DNA from: CAZAYP01 sp964489425 [NCBI: uncultured Verrucomicrobiota bacterium]
GTDB lineage: Bacteria > Verrucomicrobiota > Kiritimatiellia > RZYC01
Assembly (NCBI GenBank): GCA_964489425.1
Contig: CAZAYP010000006.1
Location: forward strand, 5,425-69,424
Reading direction: 5' to 3'
Length of the DNA stretch: 64,000 bases
Shown: piece after piece, positions 36,437 to 47,226 of the stretch
How positions within the stretch are numbered: the stretch's first letter is position 1
Layout: each line of letters begins with the position of its first letter
Program-made: the position numbers and the translations under genes
Notes under the pieces: model-generated
Seen by the model: the letters and a program-made list of their open reading frames with translations, nothing else
The model's database searches: none
Told to the model about the DNA's origin: nothing

Positions 36437-39400
36437 TTACTCGTCAAGCAGCAGTTGCAGCCAGGGCAGGCCGGCGGCGATGCGGGTCAGCGCATCCGGG
36501 GTTACGGGCTTGGCTTCGCGCTGGCCAAGGTTGTCCGTGGCCACGCTGTAGAACCAGTACAGCGATCCGATTTGGCCGCCGAACGCCGCGCCGGTTTCGG
36601 TGGTGTTGGTCCTCCACAACTCGTACGCGCCGCGATCCTGCGCCATGTAAATGTCGTAACCCCGGATGCCCGGGCCGCCATCACTGCCGCCCCAGGCCAG
36701 CGTGAACTGCGGCGGCGACATCTCCGGCAGCGCGAGCACGGCACTGACGGGCGCGCCGCCAGCCACGGTGTTGGTCACGGCCGGAGTCACGATGGCCTCG
36801 TTGACGTCGAAGACAATGGTCGCCGTGTTGGTGATCTCGAGGCGGGCCGCCGGGCTGCCGGCCAGCGCGATGCTGAAGGACACGTAGCCTTCGCCGATGT
36901 GGTTGGTGGTGTTGGGCGGCAGGAAACCCAGCAACGGATCTTCCGGGTTGTCCTGGGTCACGGGGTCGATCGACTCAATCCGCCAGGTGGCGATTCCGGT
37001 GGCCGGGTCGAGCACGCCGCGCGCGCGCACTGGGTTGGCATCCGTGGCCACGTTGGTCCAGGCGGTGAAGTCGGCCAAGCCGGCGGGAACGGCGACAACC
37101 GTGTTGTTGAATCCCATTTCCTCGAGCTGGAACGTACTCCAGTCAAGGTTGGTGGCAAGCTGGTCAGTCACGACCACGACCTGGGCTGGCGCGGCGGCGG
37201 TGGCGACATTCTCGAACCGGATCGTGTAGTAGAGGCGCTCGGCGGCCAGCACGTAGCCGGCCGGGCCATACCCGGCGGCCACTTTTTCGTTGGGGTCGCC
37301 GCTAACTGGAATTTTTGAGGTCTGCTGATCGATTTTCTCCGGGTTCTGCAACGGGTTCTTGCCGGGCGAACCGGGCTTGGCGCTGCTGCTGGTTTTGCAG
37401 TTCTTGATTGCGGCCTGCATTTTCAGCTTCGATTTCTGGTAATTTTCCACGCATTCCGAGTACTGGTCCTGGGCGTCCATGTATTTCTGCGCCCGGTCAG
37501 CGACATCCTGCGGGAACTGGTCAAGCTCCTTCTTGAGCTGCATGTAATCCTTGATCAGCGCGTAGATGTCGTAGAGCGCGTTGGCGATGTCCGCGCCCAG
37601 CATCACGCCGCCGGTCACCTTGGATCCCTTGATGCTGTTCAAGCGCCCTTCGAGCTGGGCGAGATTCGGCTTGATCTGATCTTCCACCACGTCGATGAAT
37701 TGGGCAGGGTGCTGCGACAGTTGGTCAATGCCCTTGAGCAGCGATTTTTGCAGGTCGATTTCCATGCGCAGCGGCGCCTGCAACGCGCCATCCACCAGCT
37801 TGTAGGTCGACGAACCGTCCTTGAGGCATTGCGCGGTGAGCTTGTCCATGTCGGGCGGTTTGCCGCTGGCTTCTTCGGCGTTGATCATGCCGACCGTGCC
37901 GAACAGGTCGTTGGCCGCGCCGGCCAGCGGTTTCTGCAATTCGGTGGGGATGGGCAGGCTGCTGCTGCCCTGGAGATCCCAGCCCTTGTTGCCGCCGGGC
38001 ATCTTGGACGCCAGCGACTTCAGGTTCATGCATAGCTTGACCGCTTTTGCGCCGAGCAGCGAGGCTTTGCTCAGGTACAGGCCAGTGTCGGCGTTGTTCT
38101 GCTGGCGCATGGCGTCCCACGAGCTGTACCATCCGTCGTAGGCCACGCGGATGTTGTTGTTCCAGTCCCAACCCTCGTTGAAGGCGTCCATCACGCCGTC
38201 ACAGACCTTGCCGGCCGCGTCCGCCTGGGTGAGCGGATCGGAGAAGTCGGATTTCCAGTCGCGGTTATTCAAGTTCTGGTGGGCGTCGGCCGGGTTGCTG
38301 GGCAGGCCCAGCTCGCCGTTCGCCACGTCGCCGCACATGCCGAGGAAATCGCCCACGGCATTCACGCCGGCTTCGATCGCGGCGCTGGCTTCGGGCGAGG
38401 GCGGCACGGGCATGAGTTCGCCGCGCGGGAACTGGCCGGCGCGCCGCGCGGCCTGGTACGGCGTCACCCGCGCGGCCGGCCATTGCAGGCTGTGCGGGCC
38501 GTCCAGCGCCAGGACCAGGCCCGCGACCGGCGTGTCAGCGGTCAACGTGATGCCCGCGGCGCGGCTGCCATACCCGAGCGCGCGGGTTTCCAGCATGTAG
38601 ATGCCGGCCGGCCAGCCGACCAGGCCGAAAGCACCCTGGTTGTCCGTCACGCCGGACGCCACGATGCTGCCCTGGGCGGTGCGCAGGATCACGCCGGCGC
38701 CGGTGACCAGCCGGCCAGCCGTGTCGCGCACCACTCCACTGACCGTGGCCGTGGGAGCCAGCGCCAGGATGAAACTCTCCGTGCGCGGCGCGGCGGCATC
38801 CACCACGACGTTGGTCTGGAATACGGTCTCGTAGTCCCAAGACGGTATCACCGCGAGGGTGTACACGGCGGGCGCGGCCGCGGTGAAGCTATAAAAGCCG
38901 TTGGTGTCCGTGACCGTGGCCAGGGCCAGGCCTGCGACCGAGCACAGGTCCAGGCGCACGTAGCGCAACCCCAAGCCCGTGTCCGCCGCCACGACCCGGC
39001 CGCTCAGCACACAGCCCGGCTCGAGTTGCAGCTCCAGCTGGTTGGTCCCGGCCGCCACGGCCACGGTCTGCCCCGCGTACTGCCAGCCGCGGGCCAAGGC
39101 CTCAAATCGGTATTCCCCGGCCGCCAGGCCCGGGAACGTGTGCTGGCCGGTGGCGTCGGTGTTGCCGAGTTGGCGCAGCAGGTTGGACGAGAGCGCGCTG
39201 CTGACCGTGAGGCCGACCTGGGCGTTGGTGATGGGCTGGTCGGCGGCGTCGGTCAGGATGACCTTGAGGCTGTTGGTGGCCAGTTCCAGGTTGCGTTCAA
39301 TGGCGCTGCCGGGGTCGGCCACATCGACCGGCACGGGATGCAATAGCGCTTCCGTGGAATAGGCGGCCACGGCGTAGGCGCCGGTTTGCGCCAGCCAGAA

Positions 39401-42400
39401 CAGGTAGGCGCCCTGCGGGTCGAGCACCCGCTCGTCCACCAGTTGTGCCTCGCGGTACAGCGTCACGTGGACATTGGTCGAGGCCGGAACCAGGCTACCC
39501 GCCGCGAATACCCGGCCGGAGACTGCGGAAACATTGAACTCATGCGCCAGGCCCTGGACCGGATTGGCGCTGCGAAGGACAAAGTCCGCCCGGCCGGCCG
39601 AGGCGCCGGCCAGGCCGCCGACCACCACGCTGTAGGCGCCAGTCGGCACGTTGCGGAACTGGTACGCGCCGGAATCGTCGGTCATGGCGCCAAGCTGGTA
39701 ATCGCTGTAACCGAACAGCAGGCTGACCGGCACGCGCCGGGCCGGCGCGCCGGCGTTGCGAACCACGCCGGTCACCAGGCCGTGCCGCGCCAGGGCCAGC
39801 ACGAGCGGCGGGTTGCCGCCGGCCAGCAGGGTCAGGTTGGTGACGGCCGGGTGGTGGTCGGCCGTGCGCGCGGCGACTTGGTACGCGCGCGGCGCAAGGT
39901 TGGAGATGACGAACCATCCGGCCGCGTCGGTCACGATCGGCGTTTGCTGCGGCGGGCGGCTATCCACGGTGATCCAGGCCCCGGTGACGGCCAGGGCGGT
40001 ATCCGCGTCCACCACGCGGCCGGTGAGCGTGACGGATTGGCGCAGGGCCACCGCCGCGACCGCGGATGTGCCCACCGCGGTCACCTGGACAGTCACCGGA
40101 TCCGCCTCGCCCAACCCGCCGGCGGCAGCTGCGACGCGGTACTGGCCGCCAACCACCGGCACTTGGAACCGGCCGGCGCCGTCAGCCAATACAAGCGCTC
40201 CGCGCCATGCGCCGTAGAGTGGATCCGGGTCCTGCCAGTCCGCCCAGACCATAGCCCCGGCGGCGGGCTGGCCGCCGGGTTGCTGCACGACGCCTCGCAA
40301 CAACGCGCTGCCGCGAGTGACCACGGGCGAATACTGGTACGCCGCGCCGCTGCCGAGCTCGATGCTTTCCACGCGCGCCGGCGCGTACCCCGCGGCCTGC
40401 ACCTCGAGGTCGTACGGACCGGACGGCAAACCGCCGATGAAATAGTAGCCATTGGATTGGGCCGCGCCGCTGAAGCGCATGGTGAAGTCACGGCGCCGCG
40501 CCCAGACGATGGCATCCGGCACCACGGCGCCGCCGATGGTCTCGGCGCACACGAGGCCGGAAATCGTGGCCGCGGGCTCGCTGGCAAAGGCCAGGAGGTT
40601 GGACACCGGCTGCGCCGGGTCTTCCAGCGCGATCGTCAGCAGTTGCGGCGGCCAGTAGCCAGCAGCCGAGAGGATGTACTCGCCGGCCGGAACGTTGCGG
40701 AACCCGAACGAGCCGTCGTACCAGGTAATGGTTTCATAATAGTTCGTGGGATTATCCGGTTGCCACACCGGCGCCAGGGTGAGCACCACGCGGGACAGCG
40801 GCTGGTTGGTCTCACGCAAGAAGGCCGTGCCGCTGATGGGCGCAATCTGGACCTGCTCCATGGCCTCGGCCACCAGGAACTCGAGCAGGTCCTGCTCGCT
40901 GACCAGGACCAGGCCCAGGTCGCGGGCGCGGTCGGCCGCCTGCTGCAGCATGGCGATGTAGCTGCCCTGCGTGGCGCCGGCTTCCTGCACCACGCGCGCC
41001 CAGGCGTTGGACCACAAGGGATGCGGATCCGCCGGCGTGACGTCCACGGCCAGCGTGGCGAAGTCCATCAGGTCCGGGCTGGCGGCGGTCAGCGCGTACA
41101 GGTAAAACAGGGCTTGGCCGGTGTTGCTGACGCGGGCCTTGAACTCGAACCGGCCGGTGGCGCCGGGGATCAACACCGAGGCCAGCGGGCCTTCCTGCGC
41201 CACGCCGAGGAACCGCAGGCCGTTGACCGCCTGGTTGGTCTTGCCCGGCTCCCACAGCAGCGTCGCGCCGGACATGCCCTTGAGGTACAGCCAGGGCGCG
41301 GCCAGGTTGCCGTCGCCGGCGTTCTCGTACACCACGTAGCCGGTGAACTCGCGGTTGGCGCGCACGCGTTCCGGCACCACGATGCGCGTGTTGAGCCGGC
41401 CGCCCGTGCCCGCGGCCACGGTGAAGGCGTTGGACAACACGCGCTCGCCGCCGGCCTGCTGCGCCACCGCGTGAAAGACGCCCGGCGCCACGCCCTGCAG
41501 ATCAAACGTTGCATAGACCTGGGTGGAGTCCACGCGTTTCATGGCCGTGGCGGCCACGGGCGTGCCGCCGGCCGCTGGATCAAGCCGCACGGCCAGCCCG
41601 GCATTGAACCCGCGGCCCGACACCGGCACGGTGCAAGGCCCGGCATTGCCCGCGCCCGCCAAGCCCAGGCCCAGCAGGTCGAAGCCGGCCGGCCCGGCCG
41701 CCAGTTGGTACCAGCGGTTGCTGCCGCCCAGGGATTCCGGCATGGCCATGAGGTACACGGTCTCGTTGCTGGCGGACGCCGGGATCGCGAGGGTGGCGTC
41801 AGGGCTGTTCCACTGGGCGCTGCGGTAGTCGAAGCGCGTGGCGGTCGGCATGCTGCCGCGGCCCGCGTAGAGGCGCACGCGTCCGGTTTCGGCGGCCGCA
41901 TCCAGCGCCACCACCACGTCCGTGCCCGCGGGCGCCACAAACTGGTACCACGCGGCCGCGCCGGAGCCGGCAAACCGGTTGGTGAGCGGCAGGCCCAGGG
42001 CCAGCTCTGGGACGGATAACGCCATGGGGGCCGAGGGCCCGCTGCGGTTGTTGCCGGCGTTGCGGCCCTCGAAGATCTCGCCGCGGGCGTTGGCGTGCAC
42101 GCTCCAGCGCCAGGGCCCGGGCGTGCCGCCCGGCACCCGCACGGTCGCGGTGAACGCAGCGGACTGGCCGGGCCCGATCGATGCCGTGCTGACTGGCTGG
42201 GTCACGGCCACGGCGGCGTCCCAGCGGCCGGGCTCGTCGGGCGTGAGAAGGATCTCGTCGTGCCAGCTCCCCTGGCACAGCTCGGAGCCCAGGTTTTTAA
42301 CGTACCAGGTCACGGTGGCGGTGCCGCCGGCCAGGGCCGAGGCCGGGCCGGACACGTCGGCCGCGACCAGGTCGATGGCCGATTCGGCGTTCTCGACGAA

Positions 42401-45400
42401 CTCGAACGCGCCCATGTCCGCGTACGCGCCATTGGTGGCGGGCACGCCGGGGTGCGGCGAGCGCGGGTCGGTGTAGCGGCTGGCGCCCATGTAGTCGATC
42501 GCGGGCGCGCGCAGGCCGTCGGCGGCGTCGATGCAGGGGCTGCCGAACTGGAGCTGGAACACGGCCGCGCCTGGATTCTTGAACAGAGGATCCTTCGAGA
42601 TATTGCCGTTCTGGCCGGTGTAATCGCCGGACCCGTAGTTGCGCACGCCGGACCCCCAGACGTTGTTGTACTGGATGTCCCAGCTGCCGCCGCAGCAGTT
42701 GAAGATGCCGTACTCAAGGCTCTTGCTCACGATGCAGTTGTAGATGCGCGAGATGCCGCCGTGCGGGCACATGCCCCAGCGGTTGTCATAAAACGCGCAG
42801 TTCAGCACCGTGGCCGCGCTGGTTTCACGGATCAGGATACCGCGGTCGTTCCAGAACACCGCGCAGTTGGCCACCAGGGCGGTGCTGTTGTTCCAGGTGG
42901 AGATGGCGTCATAGAGCGCATAGCTCAGGCGGCAGGCCTGGGCGTCGAGGACCGCGCCCACGCCATCCACCTTGACCATGGCGGTGTTGTTCCAGGACCC
43001 GCTGTTGTTGCCGCTGCCGTAACGCAGGTCCACGTAGCGCAGGCGGGCGGTCCCTTGCACCAGGAGCATGCCCCAGTCGCCCGCGCCGGGCACGGTGTTG
43101 TTGCCGTCCTGGTTGGCGTCGCCGCCCGCGGTGTCGTCCTTGATCGACGTGAACGTGATCGGTTCGGCCAGCGTGCCCTCGGCCACGAGCAGGCCGCCGG
43201 CTTCCACGGTCATGCCTTTGAGCGCCGCAAACTTGACCACCGTGCCGGGCTGGATGGTCAGCACGCGGCCGGCGGGGATGGTGAAATCGTTGGTGACCAG
43301 GTAGAGGTACGAGCCGCGCCAGGTGGCGTCCGAGAGCAGGCTGCCGCTCACCAGCACCAGCACGTAGCGGATGTCCGCGCCGTCGTCGGCCACCTGGCCG
43401 CCGGCGTGCACCGTGAAGCCGCGCCAGTCGCCGGGCTGGGGTCGGGTGAGGTCGGCGTCGTGGTTGTCGTCGCCGCTGACCGCGTCGTCGTAGATGGAGG
43501 TCAGCACCGCGGGCGGGCCGGCCTGCAGGTGCAGTTGGCCGCCACCCTCCACCACGAAGCCGCCCTGCGGCAGCACCTTGACGATCGCGCCGCCCGGCAC
43601 GCTGACCGTGGCGTTGGTGGCGATGGTCAGCACGCCGTCCACAATGTGGACCCGGCCGGTGACCCAGGTCTCATTATTGGTGACCGTGCCGGAATGCCAG
43701 ACGGCGCCGTTGTTGACCACCACCCAGCGCGCGTCCGTGGCCAGGATCGCACCGCCGGCATCGCGCAAGGTGAACGTCATCTCGTACCGGTCGTCGGCCG
43801 CCGTGGTGGTGTCCCAATCGAACGTCGTGGCGCGGGTGACGCCCGTGGCAATCATCGTGGCCAGGCCGTGGGACGCGATGGTGATGTCCACGCGCACCGC
43901 GTTGGTGTCCACGCCGGACAGGAACCATTCCAGCCGCCGGGTGTCGTGGACGAACAGGTCGCGGTACGGGTACGCCAGCATGAGCGCCTGGCTCTCAAAC
44001 TCGTACGCGCCGATGTCCACCCGGCCATTGATGATGCGGGTCCGGCCCTGCAAATCCACGGCGCCGGCCATCCAGTCCTGGTTGGTGCCGGCATCGATGG
44101 TGGCCGAGCCCCAGAGCGTGCGGTAATCGCCGCGCGCGTCGTCCGCGAACAGGGGCGGGTTGGTCACGTTGCCCGCGCCGTTGGGCAGGGGCGTGGAGCA
44201 GCAAAAGGCGAACGTGGCATCCACGCCGTCGCGCACGGCATAGTTGGGGCCGCTCGGCGCGGCGTTATTCCAGATCGCGCAGTTTTCAATGGACTTGGCC
44301 GTGGCGTTGCCCACGCCCAGCCCGCCGCCGCTGGTGCCGGCGCTGTTGCGGCTGATGGTGCAGCCCTGGAGGCGGCCCTCGTCGATGAACACGCCGCCGC
44401 CGTAGAGGTTGATGGTGTTGTCGGCAATCACGCAGTTGCGCGCCAGGCCGTTGGCCACCAGGCCGCCGCCCTGGTCGCGGGCGGCGTTGTTGCGGATGAC
44501 GCAGTTCTCCACCACGGAGTCGTTGTAACAGACCACGCCGCCGCCGTTGGCTGCCAGGGTGTTGTTGCTGACCAGGCAGCGCGACAGCAGGCCGTGCAGC
44601 AGGTACACCCCGGCGCCGAAATGGTTGGCGCGGTTGCCGCTGACCAGGCAGTTGGTGACCGTGCCGTTGTCCATGTAGATGCCGCCGCCGCGGTAGGCGC
44701 CCAGCTCGTAGTTGCTGTTGCCGATGATCCGGCAGTTCTGCACGCGGCCGCCGGTCATGTAGATGCCTGCGCCGTGCGCGGCCACGTAGCCGTTGCTGAG
44801 GGTGAACCCGTCCACCACGGCGTTGCTGTGGGTGATGTACAGCACCCGATGATTGCTGCCCCCCGCGCGCCGGATGACCGTCTGCGCCGCGCCCTGCAAG
44901 CTGCGCAGTTGCAGGCCGCTGTCGAGCGCCAGCTGGGCGGTGATGGCGTAGTCGCCGTTGGTGACCCACACCGCACCGTGGGGCGCCACCATGCTGACCG
45001 CATGCGCCAGGTTGGTGGCGGCGAGCGCCCAGTTGGTGTAGGGGTACACGTGGCCGCCGTTGGGCGACACGTTGACCCATGCCGGCGCCACCCGCACGTA
45101 ATTGGTGCGCACCTTGGTGAACGCCTCGCCCACCTCGTTGCTGACCGTCAACGCCACGCTGTAATACCGGGGCTCCACGTACCCGCCGCTGTTGGTGACC
45201 GTCGCCAAGTCATACCCCTCGGCATCGATCACGCCGTCGTTCTCGTAATCCCACTGGTAATAGAGCTGGTTCAGGTTCGTGCCGAACACCTGGGCCGCGA
45301 ACACGGTAAAAAGTGGCGCCGGGCCGGCCAGCGGCGCGCCGGTAAACGTGCCGTTGAGGTGCGGATTGAAATATTCATAGGCGCCGATGTCCACGATGTA

Positions 45401-46498
45401 GTTCACGATGCGCGGATGGCCATCCAAGTCCAAAACATCGACCATCCATGCCTGGTTGGTGCCGCGGTCGATGCAGGGCGCCCCGAACGCCAGCCGATAG
45501 TTCTCGCCGCCCAGGTCCATGAACCCCGGCTCGTTGGTGAAGTTGCCCGTGCCGCCCTGCAGCGGCGTGGCGCAGCAGAACGTGCAGGAGCCGCCGAAAT
45601 AGTTCCAGACATTGTCGCGGCTGACCGTGCCTTGGCGGGCAATATTATTATAGAAAATGGAGTTGTACGCCGTGCTGTCGCGGATGCCGCCCGCGTACCA
45701 GCCGGAGTTGGACACGAACGTGCAATTGTAGACCGTGGCGCCGTAAGCGCCGCCGCCGTCGTAGGCGCAGTAGTTGTTGTCCACCAGGCAACTGTAGAGC
45801 GCGCTGCCTTTCACGCCGCCAGCCCAGTAGGCCGACGTGTTGCGGCTGATCCGGCTGCGATACACCGTCCCGCCCCACACCCCGCCGCCGCCGTTGAACG
45901 ACGTCAGGCCGGCCGCGTGATTGCCAACGATCAAACTGTCGTAGACACCGCCCATGTAGACGCCACCGCCAAACTGGTTGGCGGAGCAGCCCGCGACTAC
46001 GCAGTTGGAGAGGAGGTTGAGATCGCCATGGAAGCACCAGGCGCCGCCGCCGCATTGCTCGTAGTTGACATCGCCCGCGGCCAGCGTATGGCCATTGGTC
46101 AGGGTGAAGCCGGACAGGACCGCCGCACCTTGTTGACAATCAAGCATGGCGCAGCGCACCGCGGCCGGGCCGCGCGGCCCGCCACCCTCGATGACGGTGG
46201 CTGCGGGGCCGTTCACGCTGATCACCGTGATAGCGTTGGTGATGGCCACGCGGTTGGTCAGGCTGCCATATACCACCCGCCCGCCCGTGTTATACAACCC
46301 GTTGGTTACCACCACCACGTCGCCCGCGGCGCTTACGCCGACAACGGTCTGGATCTCGTGGCCGGCCGTGGCCCAGGTGTCGTAAGGTGCGCCCGGCGCC
46401 GGGCTGGCAGGATTCACGTAGCGGGTGGCGGCCGACGCGGTGCCAACGGAAAGCATTAGCCCGAGGATAGAAATCGATCCGAACTTGATCCGGTTCAT
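36437..46498 (-). CDS. Giant secreted beta-helix / carboxypeptidase-regulatory-like repeat protein
   Basis: 3,353 residues. ATG 46498 has GGGAGG about 8 bases upstream and opens a signal peptide ending ASA. From N to C: right-handed beta-helix coils (about 50-390; GGGAWCFHGDLNLLSNCVVA type), a PKD-like domain (about 400-475), a second beta-helix (480-830), a third with 'GDWRGFTVHAGG'-type turns (1000-1330), and a CARDB-like domain (about 1365-1490; VTWYVKNLGSELCQGSWHDE). About eight carboxypeptidase-regulatory-like beta-sandwiches follow (about 1950-2680; ATISGLVCAETIGGAVVPDA, LTGRVVDADTALAVTGAW, TVSGVVRDTAGRLVTGAG). Then come a helical stretch (2700-3070), a DUF7619-like domain (from SGDPNEKVAAGYGPAGYV) and an FN3-like end. 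It is probably an adhesin or extracellular matrix protein. No sorting signal is obvious at its C-terminus. Confidence 0.85.
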   Translation of the reverse strand: MNRIKFGSISILGLMLSVGTASAATRYVNPASPAPGAPYDTWATAGHEIQTVVGVSAAGDVVVVTNGLYNTGGRVVYGSLTNRVAITNAITVISVNGPAATVIEGGGPRGPAAVRCAMLDCQQGAAVLSGFTLTNGHTLAAGDVNYEQCGGGAWCFHGDLNLLSNCVVAGCSANQFGGGVYMGGVYDSLIVGNHAAGLTSFNGGGGVWGGTVYRSRISRNTSAYWAGGVKGSALYSCLVDNNYCAYDGGGAYGATVYNCTFVSNSGWYAGGIRDSTAYNSIFYNNIARQGTVSRDNVWNYFGGSCTFCCATPLQGGTGNFTNEPGFMDLGGENYRLAFGAPCIDRGTNQAWMVDVLDLDGHPRIVNYIVDIGAYEYFNPHLNGTFTGAPLAGPAPLFTVFAAQVFGTNLNQLYYQWDYENDGVIDAEGYDLATVTNSGGYVEPRYYSVALTVSNEVGEAFTKVRTNYVRVAPAWVNVSPNGGHVYPYTNWALAATNLAHAVSMVAPHGAVWVTNGDYAITAQLALDSGLQLRSLQGAAQTVIRRAGGSNHRVLYITHSNAVVDGFTLSNGYVAAHGAGIYMTGGRVQNCRIIGNSNYELGAYRGGGIYMDNGTVTNCLVSGNRANHFGAGVYLLHGLLSRCLVSNNTLAANGGGVVCYNDSVVENCVIRNNAARDQGGGLVANGLARNCVIADNTINLYGGGVFIDEGRLQGCTISRNSAGTSGGGLGVGNATAKSIENCAIWNNAAPSGPNYAVRDGVDATFAFCCSTPLPNGAGNVTNPPLFADDARGDYRTLWGSATIDAGTNQDWMAGAVDLQGRTRIINGRVDIGAYEFESQALMLAYPYRDLFVHDTRRLEWFLSGVDTNAVRVDITIASHGLATMIATGVTRATTFDWDTTTAADDRYEMTFTLRDAGGAILATDARWVVVNNGAVWHSGTVTNNETWVTGRVHIVDGVLTIATNATVSVPGGAIVKVLPQGGFVVEGGGQLHLQAGPPAVLTSIYDDAVSGDDNHDADLTRPQPGDWRGFTVHAGGQVADDGADIRYVLVLVSGSLLSDATWRGSYLYLVTNDFTIPAGRVLTIQPGTVVKFAALKGMTVEAGGLLVAEGTLAEPITFTSIKDDTAGGDANQDGNNTVPGAGDWGMLLVQGTARLRYVDLRYGSGNNSGSWNNTAMVKVDGVGAVLDAQACRLSYALYDAISTWNNSTALVANCAVFWNDRGILIRETSAATVLNCAFYDNRWGMCPHGGISRIYNCIVSKSLEYGIFNCCGGSWDIQYNNVWGSGVRNYGSGDYTGQNGNISKDPLFKNPGAAVFQLQFGSPCIDAADGLRAPAIDYMGASRYTDPRSPHPGVPATNGAYADMGAFEFVENAESAIDLVAADVSGPASALAGGTATVTWYVKNLGSELCQGSWHDEILLTPDEPGRWDAAVAVTQPVSTASIGPGQSAAFTATVRVPGGTPGPWRWSVHANARGEIFEGRNAGNNRSGPSAPMALSVPELALGLPLTNRFAGSGAAAWYQFVAPAGTDVVVALDAAAETGRVRLYAGRGSMPTATRFDYRSAQWNSPDATLAIPASASNETVYLMAMPESLGGSNRWYQLAAGPAGFDLLGLGLAGAGNAGPCTVPVSGRGFNAGLAVRLDPAAGGTPVAATAMKRVDSTQVYATFDLQGVAPGVFHAVAQQAGGERVLSNAFTVAAGTGGRLNTRIVVPERVRANREFTGYVVYENAGDGNLAAPWLYLKGMSGATLLWEPGKTNQAVNGLRFLGVAQEGPLASVLIPGATGRFEFKARVSNTGQALFYLYALTAASPDLMDFATLAVDVTPADPHPLWSNAWARVVQEAGATQGSYIAMLQQAADRARDLGLVLVSEQDLLEFLVAEAMEQVQIAPISGTAFLRETNQPLSRVVLTLAPVWQPDNPTNYYETITWYDGSFGFRNVPAGEYILSAAGYWPPQLLTIALEDPAQPVSNLLAFASEPAATISGLVCAETIGGAVVPDAIVWARRRDFTMRFSGAAQSNGYYFIGGLPSGPYDLEVQAAGYAPARVESIELGSGAAYQYSPVVTRGSALLRGVVQQPGGQPAAGAMVWADWQDPDPLYGAWRGALVLADGAGRFQVPVVGGQYRVAAAAGGLGEADPVTVQVTAVGTSAVAAVALRQSVTLTGRVVDADTALAVTGAWITVDSRPPQQTPIVTDAAGWFVISNLAPRAYQVAARTADHHPAVTNLTLLAGGNPPLVLALARHGLVTGVVRNAGAPARRVPVSLLFGYSDYQLGAMTDDSGAYQFRNVPTGAYSVVVGGLAGASAGRADFVLRSANPVQGLAHEFNVSAVSGRVFAAGSLVPASTNVHVTLYREAQLVDERVLDPQGAYLFWLAQTGAYAVAAYSTEALLHPVPVDVADPGSAIERNLELATNSLKVILTDAADQPITNAQVGLTVSSALSSNLLRQLGNTDATGQHTFPGLAAGEYRFEALARGWQYAGQTVAVAAGTNQLELQLEPGCVLSGRVVAADTGLGLRYVRLDLCSVAGLALATVTDTNGFYSFTAAAPAVYTLAVIPSWDYETVFQTNVVVDAAAPRTESFILALAPTATVSGVVRDTAGRLVTGAGVILRTAQGSIVASGVTDNQGAFGLVGWPAGIYMLETRALGYGSRAAGITLTADTPVAGLVLALDGPHSLQWPAARVTPYQAARRAGQFPRGELMPVPPSPEASAAIEAGVNAVGDFLGMCGDVANGELGLPSNPADAHQNLNNRDWKSDFSDPLTQADAAGKVCDGVMDAFNEGWDWNNNIRVAYDGWYSSWDAMRQQNNADTGLYLSKASLLGAKAVKLCMNLKSLASKMPGGNKGWDLQGSSSLPIPTELQKPLAGAANDLFGTVGMINAEEASGKPPDMDKLTAQCLKDGSSTYKLVDGALQAPLRMEIDLQKSLLKGIDQLSQHPAQFIDVVEDQIKPNLAQLEGRLNSIKGSKVTGGVMLGADIANALYDIYALIKDYMQLKKELDQFPQDVADRAQKYMDAQDQYSECVENYQKSKLKMQAAIKNCKTSSSAKPGSPGKNPLQNPEKIDQQTSKIPVSGDPNEKVAAGYGPAGYVLAAERLYYTIRFENVATAAAPAQVVVVTDQLATNLDWSTFQLEEMGFNNTVVAVPAGLADFTAWTNVATDANPVRARGVLDPATGIATWRIESIDPVTQDNPEDPLLGFLPPNTTNHIGEGYVSFSIALAGSPAARLEITNTATIVFDVNEAIVTPAVTNTVAGGAPVSAVLALPEMSPPQFTLAWGGSDGGPGIRGYDIYMAQDRGAYELWRTNTTETGAAFGGQIGSLYWFYSVATDNLGQREAKPVTPDALTRIAAGLPWLQLLLDE

Positions 46499-46776
46499 AT
46501 AGAGACCTCCCTCTTGCCACGACTGGAACTGCCGCAATGTAACCCCGTGGGCATGCGGCGTAAAGCTGGTTTTCTCCACCATCGCAGCCACCGGTGGACA
46601 CGACTCCGGCAACCTGTCGAACCCCAATAAATGTAGGAACGGACGCACCGTCGTGTTCTGTCTGGAAGACGGCCCGACAGGCCCGCGCCACCAGAGGAGG
46701 AGGCACACACAAGCAGAAGCCGGCCACTGACACTTGGGCTCCACTTAACCGGCGGCATGCCGGCCGCGCCGCGCTG

Positions 46777-47226
46777 TTAAAGGGTCCCCAGCCACGTAGT
46801 CCAGACCCGCGCCAAGTGCGTCACTGTATCCGGGATTCCACGAAGCGGTTCCTCGACCATGCCCCAGACGATTTCCTGTCCATAACCGTGGATGAAGCGA
46901 TGACGAAACGCCAGATACTTCTTCAGGCGCAGGGCAAGGGCCGCGCTCACCCCCCCTCCCAGACACGGTTCGGCAAGGAAGTCTGCCAGTATACGCGCGT
47001 GATAGTCCGGGCCTTGTGGCGGGGGCAATCCCAACGCAGCATACCGTCGCTTGCAAAGGTTTTCAACGGCAAGCCATACGTCGGCCACGTATTTTGCCGC
47101 AGCAACGGCCTCCCATTCCCGGAGCCCTTCCTCCGACATGTTGGAAAGTCGATGCGCCTGCTCCGCTATCGCGCGAAGGTGTTCAAGCTCGCACTGCACC
47201 TCCAACGCGACTTTGGCCTTATCCAT
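46777..47226 (-). CDS. HEPN-domain protein (HepT-like toxin of a HEPN/MNT pair)
   Basis: 149 residues, mostly helical. The HEPN ribonuclease motif R-x4-H is present in RHRFIHGYG. HEPN toxins of this class cut RNA or are targets of AMPylation by the paired MNT antitoxin. It overlaps the MNT gene by 8 bp (47219-47226), the usual arrangement. Lower GC than the flanking genes suggests acquisition. Confidence 0.85.
   Translation of the reverse strand: MDKAKVALEVQCELEHLRAIAEQAHRLSNMSEEGLREWEAVAAAKYVADVWLAVENLCKRRYAALGLPPPQGPDYHARILADFLAEPCLGGGVSAALALRLKKYLAFRHRFIHGYGQEIVWGMVEEPLRGIPDTVTHLARVWTTWLGTL

Noticed and set aside
42095-46459. Very long plus-strand open frame (1,454 codons) opposite the giant secreted gene; similar long antisense frames at 8768-12832 and 48087-51905
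   Set aside because: They are mirror frames of real genes in high-GC DNA. Their products are His/Arg/Gly-rich low-complexity strings without domains, and the opposite strands carry recognisable families, signal peptides and ribosome sites.
46499-46776. Riboswitch in the leader of the giant secreted gene
   Set aside because: I looked for c-di-GMP and cobalamin-type conserved cores and found none; only scattered GC hairpins are present.
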